From Zygnema circumcarinatum (Eukaryota > Streptophyta > Zygnematophyceae > Zygnematales > Zygnemataceae): a DNA stretch of 20,581 nt. The DNA lies in assembly GCA_037447605.1 (NCBI GenBank), contig CM074823.1, forward strand, positions 737,618 through 758,198, written 5' to 3'. Below are positions 13,131 to 20,581 of the stretch, in pieces. Position numbers and translations under genes: made by a program. Each line of letters opens with the position of its first letter. The stretch's first letter is position 1. The notes under the pieces are model-generated. The model was given only the letters and a program-made list of their open reading frames with translations, did no database searches and was not told where the DNA came from.

Positions 13131-13138
13131 AAAAATAA

Positions 13139-13847
13139 TAATCGTATGCCGGCAGCCCGCTGCAGCCATTTTTATTTTTAGAAAATATTACAATCATATG
13201 CCACCACGTCACTTTCGAGACACGGCCGCCCAACGCGACGCGATATTCAGATGTCCATGTCAGCATCCCGGAAATATCGGCACCCAATCAGACGCGCGGA
13301 TCGCTAACCGTTGCCGAAAAATCATTATGCTATTCAAAATCAGTACATTGTGACAGAAATATGTTGTTGAAAAGTCAGCAAAACGAGTACGTGTTTTGGA
13401 AAATAAAAACTTCAAAAGCGCAAATGCCCAAAAATGAACCCCATATGCGGATAAGCCCACGAGGCAATCATAAACGTCATTGGTCCACGCCAACGCATTG
13501 CAAAGTGTCGGTGGTGTGCCCATCCTCAAACGTGCCAGTAGCTTCCACGTAACTTCCGAGTCAATGTCTTCCCGTCGACACGCAAAGAAACCGTACGGTC
13601 ATGTCCGTCCCGTACGTTGGCGCCATTGAGCTGTCCTATTCAAAGTCCCCGCAGCCAATCAGAGCGTCGACTACAGCTGAAAGTATCGCCGCCGACACGC
13701 GTCTGCTTCACTCCGCGGCTCGAACACAACCAAAGACCGTACGGACATATCGGTGCCGTACATGAACGCGCAAAGGGAATCCCTCGCTGGGTGCTCTGCG
13801 CTCCCTTCCCCTCTCTTATTAAGTATTGACCCCTCGCCCTCTCTTCC
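13139..13847 (+). promoter_or_regulatory. Intergenic or upstream region with CCAAT boxes
   Basis: No coding frame is supported here. CCCAATCAG (about 13285) and GCCAATCAGAGCG (about 13651) are CCAAT-box-like motifs on the plus strand, and CCGTACGG-type palindromes recur (13591, 13738). CTCTTATTAAGTATT near 13814 is the only A/T-rich stretch before the pyrimidine leader. It could be the promoter of the candidate gene starting at 14181. Its left edge is the transposon duplication. Confidence 0.35.
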
Positions 13848-14162
13848 CCACACCGCTCTCTCCCTCTCCCTCTCCCCCTCTCCCTCTCCCTCTCCCTCTC
13901 CCTCTACCTCTCCCTCTCCCTCTCCCTCTCCCTCTCCCTCTCCCTCTCCCTCTCCCTCTCCCTCTCCCTCTCCCTCTCCCTCTCCCTCTCCCTCTCCCTC
14001 TCCCTCTCCTCTCCCTCTCCCTCTCCCTCTCCCTCTCCCTCTCCCTCTCCCTCTCCCTCTCCCTCTCCCTCTCCCTCTCCCTCTCCCTCTCCCTCTCCCT
14101 CCCTCTCTCCCTCTCCCTCTCCCTCCCTCTCCCTCCTCTCTCTTTCCCTCCTCTCCCTGCTC
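13848..14162 (+). repeat. (CCCTCT)n microsatellite immediately upstream of an ATG
   Basis: Roughly 300 bp of nearly pure CCCTCT hexanucleotide repeat with a few phase shifts ends about 18 bp before the ATG at 14181. Its position mirrors the CT-rich leaders of the two genes at the left of the window. Its Ser-Pro and Leu-Pro frames are artefacts. Confidence 0.95.
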
Positions 14163-14180
14163 CCTCTGCTCTCCCGCACC

Positions 14181-14660
14181 ATGGCGCGAGGAGGCACTTT
14201 CAACTTAAGCCTTTTCTTCGCCCTCTGTTCGGTGGTGCTTTATTTGTGGCAAGGACCTCTGGCTGGATTCGTGAACACGAGCGAGAAAACGTTCTCTCAC
14301 GACGTAGATGCGGGTTGGCCGGTCGATTCAGGTACAATCGCGGCGTGGCGCGGCGAGCCGCGGTGGACTCCACTGAAGAAGGCGGCTCGCCTTCATGCCG
14401 AAGCGTCGTGTGTGGCTGAACTCCCTGAAGGGCTCCCCCTCAAGGTCGACGACCGGAGAAGACCCTCACCGACATCGGCAAGAAGCGGTACAAAACGTAC
14501 GGAATTCAACAGCGGCGGCTGGCGTCTTGCTTTCGATTCCTATGCGCTGACCCAGATGGCCAGGGTACATCTACTTTACCCGTTCACTTCGAGATGGCGT
14601 TTCCGCTCGTTCTCTTCTGGAAGGACGGGCAGCCCGTCGTACAGATCCGCCCGTCGTACA
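14181..14660 (+). CDS. Candidate N-terminal exons of an unrecognised secreted or membrane-anchored protein
   Basis: The ATG is in strong context (ACCATGGCG). Exon 14181-14331 encodes [20 protein letters not shown], a hydrophobic signal-peptide or anchor-like start, then a polar stretch ending VDS. A GT donor at 14332 and an AG acceptor at 14443-14444 join in phase 1 to exon 14445-14660. That exon reads [17 protein letters not shown], then [20 protein letters not shown], and ends at a GTGAGT donor at 14661. Without splicing, the original frame stays open to 14858 but reads as shuffled Arg/Ser-rich sequence, which is why splicing is preferred. No family is recognised and no downstream exon was identified. 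Confidence 0.35.
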
Positions 14661-15150
14661 GTGAGTGCCTCCCCATCTCCTTCTTGCTCGCAGATATTTT
14701 GGCAATCTTGCCATCTCAGGGTTTGGACAAGTCGAAAAAAAATTGAAATTCTAGGGTCTCGGTTTGGATTGGACGTATCCTGCTTTCCTTTTCATGAATT
14801 GGAAGGTAGTCGTCGTGTACAAATGCAATTTCTATCTCTTTTGGTTTGCGGAAGCTAGTGTCTCTCTCCCATTCCCTCTCTCTCCCTCTCCCTCTCTCCT
14901 ATAACCTCACATACATGTCGGCGGTTATTTATGATCTTTTTTAGGTGCATCCGCGGTTCTCAACGTAAATGCGTTAAATCTTCCGTGTTGTTGTTGTTGT
15001 TCTTTACATTTGTTGCGCTATGACTCCCCGTCCGTGTCACAATGAAGACTTCCGTGAAATTTGAAGAAAGTCGAGCCTCTTCGAATCAGCCAGCGGTGGA
15101 ACCAAATGGCGTGCTGCGTCACATTACGCTTTTGTCCTAAAGGAATCACG
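14661..15150. other. No supported gene; short CT tract
   Basis: This follows the candidate exon at 14660. A brief CT-rich stretch occurs at about 14862-14898 and a short (GTT)n near 14990. Possible further exons of the candidate gene could be here but none stands out. Confidence 0.3.
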
Positions 15151-15168
15151 ATCCTACGGGCTAAGTAT

Positions 15169-15243
15169 CTTTAAGATCCAATTTACATGTCTTTTAAGTC
15201 AGGCGTATTAGCTTTTAAGTCAATTTGTATTCTTTAAGTCGAG
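15169..15243 (+). repeat. Short-period repeat of CTTTTAAGTC units
   Basis: TCTTTAAGATC, TCTTTTAAGTCAG, GCTTTTAAGTCAA and TCTTTAAGTCGAG recur at about 20-bp spacing. This looks like a small degenerate tandem array; no function is apparent. Confidence 0.55.
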
Positions 15244-18149
15244 GGTACGTGACTATGGACCGGGCAACTAGCGGTAGGTATTTGGTGGTATTGTGTATGG
15301 GCCAATTGACCTAAGCGGTATTGTGGCCGACTCAGCGGCAGGACTCTGACCCCGACTTCTAATTGGTAATGACCCAGCCAGAGGCAATTTCGCGGGCTGG
15401 CCAAACCAGTGTGGTAGTGGCCCGGCTTGTTGTTAGTTAGTGTGCCTCTTTCAACGCCCTCCTTCCCTCCTCCTCGCTTCACCAACACCCTCTCCCTTTT
15501 TGGCCTTGTGCTTCGCGTTCTCCACTTTCACTTGCTTGTCCATTGCTTTCTCCCTCCTTCCTCCTTTCTCCTCTCTCCTCGCTTGTCGTTATTTTTCGGT
15601 TTTCAGCGTTCCTGCGGTAGGAAGAAATACCGCCAACTGCGGCGGCGAAGGAATTAGCGGCTGACGTAAGTGTTAGTTCGCTGCGTCCTTTTCGCTCGCG
15701 TACCCGACCCCACCACTCCTTGGCCTTGAGTCAATATGGCTCTGCTCCCGCCCATTACCGACTCGCTCTCGAGCGTGGGTATGAAAACCTGTTGCGTCGA
15801 ACAAGATCCACTTTTCCTCCTCGGCTTCCATCCCCCCTCACTCCCGTTCTTGGCTCCCTACTCTGGATTGCCCGCTCTGCATGAGGCCTCACTCGGCTTC
15901 AGTGGAGCCTCCAGAACCTCACAAATCCCGCTTTGGCTCCGTGTTCTGGCTGCGGCCGTAAGTGTTAGTTCACAGTGAATTCCGAACAGCGGTAGCGCCC
16001 CAGCAAATATTTCTTGTTCGTGAGGCGAGTGTAAGAAAATGGAAGTCGGGGAGGGGCGTGAAGAATAGGGGAAGATGATATTCTTGATTTGTTAAAGGTA
16101 AGCGTTCGTCGTGAAGCATTCGTCGTGTCGGCGTCCACGGTAGCGAAACCTGTTGGCTCTATTTGGCTCTCCTTTTCGTTTTGTGTCGAGATTGTGGCTA
16201 ATGGGTTAATGATGCCAGCAGCCAGCGATGGCGATGGCTCAACTGTCGGCTACGTGGTGTCTGGCGGCCGGGGATGGTGGCGTCATCGGTGTCAGTATTT
16301 GTCGAGCGGTCGCGGAGTCGCTTGACGTAGCGTCGCGGCACCTTGGCGGCGTCGTTTATCACGGCTGTAGCGTCTGACAGCCCAGCGAGATCGCGGCGCT
16401 GTGACCGGCCAGCAGCCAGCCAGCCAGCGGAACGATGCTTAGCGATGAAGCGAGTGGCCGATTAGCGAGGCGCCCGGCGTGGCTCTTGTAGCGCGTGTGA
16501 TTCGCCAGCGTGGCCGGATGGAAATGGTGTGTCATTGTTAGAGGTATCTGGCCGGATTCGCAGCGTTCGGCGGAGTGGAAGTAGCCGTCGGCGAAACTGA
16601 CGTGTGGCGATGTCGGCGGCCGTGACGTCGTTAAATGCGGCAGCGTCACAGCCCAGCAGTCTGACAGCTGGCCAGAAGCCCAGGTTAGCTGTTGACTTCG
16701 TAAGCTTTCACTTCAGGTCGATTTTGTTGGCCTTGTGCTGACAGGCAATGGCGGAAAGAAGCGTCGATGGAGTAAGCCTCAGAGATAATGCATTCACAGT
16801 CAGTACCCGTGTGGACGATACGTCGCGTCAGGTCATGATCTGAGCAACCTTGGTACGTAGGAGCAGCCCGTAGGAAAATGTGAAAAGAAGACGCACGACG
16901 GTCGAAGGATACAACGGAGTGTCGGTAGGTCGACCCCGTCGCGTGGCAAATGCTGGCCTTGAAAGCGGTATGTATTTGGGCCGATCGTTGTGGACGAGGA
17001 TGTAGGTCCGTTTTGTCACGATTTTTGTATCAGCGAGTTGTGATTAATGGGTTAATGATGCTTGAAGCGGGATGTTGTCTTAGGTATGTGTGTTGATGGC
17101 AAGTAACCCGGTTTGTGTTGTCAAGCTATGGGTAGCGAATTTGGAATGGTTAGGTTATTGGCGCTGCGAAGCGGTCGTCGTGTTAGTTAAATTAAAAACC
17201 GCTCTAGCGTGCGTGTGCGTGTTAATGAGATCGTACTTGGCTCTATTGTAGTTTGACGGCGGTAGCGGATTCTTAGAATCCATTATTCACGGTGACCTTA
17301 TTTGATGTGGAAGCAGCCAAATAGTTTTTTAGATTTGATCATTTGCGTTCGGTTGACGGGCGTCGTTGGTTTCTAACATTGCCAAGCTACGTGGAATTTA
17401 TGTCACTTCATCGGTACAAATCTAACCTCCCTTTTTCACCAGCGTTCGTGGCAAAAGCGAATCATCGTTTTGATTCCGTCTGACGGGTTCGATTATGTTA
17501 TCCAAAGATGGATTTAATGAAAATGGGGTATAGTTGCATGAGTGCGGCGTTGCCGCGTCGGCGGCACGTCTGATTGATTGTCGTTTACCGTTGGATCGAA
17601 TCGCGAGAAAATGGGGGTATATCAGCGTTCCCGATACGTCATGCGCCCGGCGTGTCGTTTTCTGTAATGCGGCCGGCGGCTCGTTACCCCAGATGTTTCA
17701 CGGGGACGTATTGTTGTAAATAGGGTATGTGTCGCGGCGTGTTTAAAGTGGCCCGCGTGGTGCATTCTAATTGGATTATCGCTTTACCGGCATGGCCCGG
17801 AGCAGAACACAATATTAAACAGCTTATGTGTTCGATCAGTTTCCGTTTCAGTTCACTTCACATAATTAAGATTCGAAGACATTTCTATAAAAAGGCAACG
17901 CACGAGGATCTTGATCCGCAGCCTGTTGTCTTAAACCCTTCTCAGAATTTGATTATTTGATGAGTTCCTTTTGAGAGAAATAAAAAGTAATTAGAAGCGG
18001 TCAAGTGTTTGGGGAATTTTGGGGCCCTAAAAATGAGGGGGGGAAGGACTTGCTACTTTATCGAGGGTGCTCACTGTACTTTCCAGAAGGCCTACTTTGA
18101 CTTTATCGAATGTATAAAAGGCTTGATGCAGTCTGATGCGGCTTTTGCT
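15244..18149. other. Long intergenic stretch, no convincing gene
   Basis: Open frames are all below about 100 codons and show no domains. Minor repeats are present: TAAGTGTTAGTTC at about 15668 and 15960, TAATGGGTTAATGATGC at about 16199 and 17045, and a CAGC cluster near 16410-16430. The part from about 15250 to 17300 is unusually rich in AGCGG and GTAGCG words. A frame at 15736-15978 (80 codons, hydrophobic) has no supporting evidence. Confidence 0.4.
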
Positions 18150-19117
18150 GGAAAATTCTACTCTCCACACCTTTTGTCTACACCGGACCTCATTTTGGCG
18201 AGGGCAGATTTTAAAATAGACAAAAAGAACCAAGCCTTTTTTCTCTTTTTTCTTTTTTTTTCACATCTTTTTGGAATCGATACGCTTCTACTAGTCTGGC
18301 GGCGCTACGTGAGAGCACCTTTTGATCGGGCAGATTTTACTCATCTTATATTTTTCCGAGAAAAAAATGCACTTTGCCGAATCGCTTCGGGCGGAGTCAG
18401 ATCCGCCGAATGCGTTCAGCGGGTGGCCGTCCTTTACCGCACGTCTGATAGTTCAGCGTCGATTTTCCGCGCCAGTTCACACCATGGCCGGATCACCGTT
18501 CGATCGGCCCGGTAGTTCTCTGTCCCGTGTCCGCCCCGAAGCGGCTCAATGGACCCGTACATAAAGCGGCCGAGGGAAAGTCAAAAACGTATTTAGTCAT
18601 TGAGTGCATGTACGATCCGCGGTTTGCCGCGTCTATGCAGCGCCGCAGTAGTGATTGGTTCAAGCTCTGATGTTAGAGCTAACGGAGCTTTCACCGAGCA
18701 CAAACGCATCACGGCTATTAATGCGGACCTTTGAGGCTTAGCAGGTGGGGCAGCGTGGTGATGTGATAAGCGGTCTTTGCCGATCTGCCCGATGCGCGTG
18801 GTGATCCCCGAGCTAGAATCGGCGGTGTAAGTCACGTGTGAAGCGGCCGCTGCGCCGAGCGATCTGAAGTAGGTGACGGATCTTCGCATTTCCGGAGAGG
18901 ATTGGTGACGATATTTTTCTCACGAAAAAAACAAGAAGGGAGTAAAAAATCTGCCCGGCGGAGAAAGGTGTGTATGATTCAAAGGGTGTGAAAAAGGTGA
19001 AAAAGAAAAAAGGGTGAAAAGGTGTGAAAGGTGTGTTCCTTTTTTGTGCTATTTTAAAATCTGCCCGGCGAAAAGAGGCCTGCGTGTAGACAAAAAAGGT
19101 GTGAGAATAGAATTTTC
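18150..19117. mobile_element. Long-inverted-repeat (foldback) DNA transposon, copy 2, with target duplication
   Basis: This is the same family as 10641-12062. The ends are GGAAAATTCT and AGAATTTTC(C). Internal landmarks are shared and in the same order: GGGCAGATTTTAAAATAG, TTTTTGGAAT(C/T)GATAC, CCGTTCGATC, GTGATTGGTTCAAG and ATCTGCCCGGCG. It is flanked by CTTTTGCT at 18142-18149 and 19118-19125. This is 8 bp if the last C belongs to the duplication, or 7 bp if the ends are fully symmetric. It lacks the MITE, keeping AAAGGTGTGTTCC at the corresponding site near 19027-19045. It is more diverged between arms than copy 1. No transposase is encoded. Confidence 0.85.
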
Positions 19118-19125
19118 CTTTTGCT

Positions 19126-19580
19126 TGGATTACGTACGGTCAATAAAATGTTTTCAACCTCTGCCCGACCATCTGGGCAGAATAAAAATACGTTTCCGTG
19201 CGTAATCGGTCAGCGCCAGCATTGCAGTTCGTACATTTCTGCACTCTACATTCGGGCAGGTCAGGCAATAAACAAAACAGAAATTTAGCGGCAAAGTTTT
19301 TCCAAAATGAGTCAGTTCTCGTATGGGGATGCGAGCATCTCGTACTTGTTCCGGAAAGTTCAACATTACACATGCCCAAACCCGTATTACGGTATTTCTG
19401 GCAGCGAAGCATGTGTGCGGCGTCAGCATTCACGGGACTACGTGACGCAATGTTAATGGCGTGTTAAGTATGTCGCATTATGGTTGATGGTAGTCCCGAT
19501 GCAGCGTGAGCTTTCGCGGTTGTCGTCTGGTTATGCCGGTATTACGTGCCCGTGCGGTTTGTCTTTGTGTTAGCGGTGAC
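19126..19580. other. Intergenic, no supported gene
   Basis: Frames of up to 97 codons overlap on both strands without recognisable features. CTGCCCGACCATCTGGGCAG near 19161 is a small inverted repeat. The stretch shares the CTGCCCG word with the adjacent transposon but no terminal repeats were found. Confidence 0.4.
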
Positions 19581-19582
19581 GT

Positions 19583-19995
19583 GGCTTGGCAAGGGAGAGA
19601 GGGAGAGAGGCGAGGAGGGAGGCCGAGGGGAGGAGCAGGTGGGAGGCGAGGGAAGGAGAAGGGAAGGAAAGAGGAGGAGGTGGAGAGGAGAGAGAGAAAC
19701 ATATTGGTGAGTGGGTAGGGGAAGAGAGAGGGGGAGAGAGGACGAGGTGAGAGAGATAGTGGGAGAGAAGTGAGTGAGAGAGAGGAAGAGTTGTGAAAGG
19801 CAGGGGGAGAGGTAGGAGACAGAGGTAGAGAAGGAGAGAGGAAGGAAGAAAGGGGGAGAGAGAAAGAGAGATTGTGGGGAACGAGAAGGGCAAGAGAGCA
19901 AGGACAGAAGAGACGTTGACCTGGTAGTGGCAGCGGGAGTGGTAGGGGAGGGAGAGAGTGTGTGTGTGTGAGAGAAAGAGAGGGGGGAGTGGAAA
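19583..19995 (+). repeat. GA-rich low-complexity block
   Basis: About 400 bp of GAGAGA, GGGAGA and GGAGG runs, with a (GT)7-like stretch near 19960. This is purine-rich on the plus strand. It is separated by about 100 bp of ordinary sequence from an equally long pyrimidine-rich block, so the two could pair in a transcript. Confidence 0.85.
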
Positions 19996-20094
19996 ATCAC
20001 AGGTGCATGGCTGGGCAGCTGTCGCGCTGACGCGCTGAAACTGAACGGAACGGCTTCACATGGAACAGGTACGTGGAGTTAAAAGCATTTTTTT

Positions 20095-20581
20095 TTCACT
20101 CTCCTCTCTCCGTGTTCCTTCAACTGTCCCCTTTCTCCCCTGTTCTCACTCCCTCTCTCCCGTCCTTCCATTCTCCCACGCTCTCTCTCCCTCTCCTCTC
20201 ACTCTATCCCCTCCCCCTCCCCCTCCCCCTCCTCCTCCCCTCCCCCTCCCCCTCCCCTCCCTCCCCCTCCCCCTCCCCCTCCCCCTCCCCCCTCCCACTC
20301 CCCCTCCCCCTCCCCCTCCCCCTCCCTCCCCTCCCCCTCCCTCCCCTCCCCCTCCCCCTCCCCCTCCCTCCCCTCCCCCTCCCTCCCTCTCCCCCTCCCC
20401 ATCAACCCTCCCCCTCCCGCTTCCCCCTCCCCCCTCCCCCTCCCCCTTCCCCCTTCCCCCTCTCCCCCTCCCCCCCCACGGCTCCCCCCCTCTCCCCCTT
20501 CCCTCTCCCCCATCCCTCTTCACCCCCTCCCTCCCTCCCTCCCTCCTCCCTCCCCTCCCCCTCCCTCCCTCCCTCCCTCCC
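20095..20581 (+). repeat. CCCCCT/CCCTCC microsatellite running off the right edge
   Basis: It starts as imperfect CTCTC and becomes (CCCCCT)n and (CCCTCC)n, reaching the last base of the window. Glycine- and arginine-rich frames on the minus strand here are repeat translations. Confidence 0.95.

Noticed and set aside
10641-13138. LTR retrotransposon
   Set aside because: The repeated ends are inverted, not direct, duplications are 8 bp, and there is no gag-pol reading frame.
12469-13169. Several frames of 94-125 codons on both strands
   Set aside because: They follow from the palindromic, GC-rich transposon at 12071-13130; the same peptide fragments recur on opposite strands because of the inverted arms.
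15736-15978. 80-codon frame beginning MALLPPITDSLSSVG
   Set aside because: No domain, no splice context and no neighbouring exons. It is within the range expected by chance in a long gene-free stretch.
17480-17500. tRNA-like T-loop (GGGTTCGATTAT)
   Set aside because: No matching acceptor stem, A-box or cloverleaf could be assembled around it.

Overview
The window is a piece of a nuclear genome from a green plant, most likely a non-seed land plant or a streptophyte alga. Supporting observations are spliceosomal introns with GT..AG borders, many TTTAGGG-type (CCCTAAA) telomere-like motifs, a NIP-subfamily aquaporin with the intron positions usual for plant NIPs, and non-autonomous DNA transposons with 8-bp target-site duplications. 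The species cannot be named from the sequence. An assembly gap of ten Ns lies at 10572-10581.

Layout, left to right. 1-528 (minus): first coding exon of a DEAD-box RNA helicase resembling plant RH18 / yeast Spb4 / human DDX55; the rest lies off the left edge. 529-1027: head-to-head intergenic region holding a telo-box and a pyrimidine-rich leader for each gene. 1028-5697 (plus): an eleven-exon gene for the prolyl-tRNA synthetase-associated (YbaK/ProXp-like) editing-domain protein. Its exons join in frame to 336 aa, although most of the gene's length is CT, CTCC or GA microsatellite in introns. 5698-7290: mostly non-coding, with telomere-like repeats and a weak candidate for the 3' end of another plus-strand gene. 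8024-10006 (minus): four exons of a NIP aquaporin with both NPA motifs; its first exon is missing and may be in or next to the gap. 10641-13138: a nest of non-autonomous transposons. 13139-14660: a CCAAT-containing upstream region, a CCCTCT leader and a candidate two-exon start of an unrecognised secreted or membrane-anchored protein. 14661-18149: no convincing gene. 18150-19117: a second copy of the long-inverted-repeat transposon. 19580-20581: a GA-rich block followed by a C/T-rich block.

The two best genes at the left both relate to translation (ribosome biogenesis; tRNA quality control) and share one short divergent promoter, so co-expression is plausible. The most informative structural result is the transposon set. 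A 357-390 bp hAT-like MITE occurs twice with perfect 8-bp duplications. One copy lies just past the aquaporin stop codon; the other is inside a larger foldback element whose second copy (18150-19117) preserves the matching empty site. A third element (12071-13130) has its own 8-bp duplication.

Most long reading frames in this window are Leu-Ser, Arg-Glu or Pro-Ser translations of microsatellites and are not genes.
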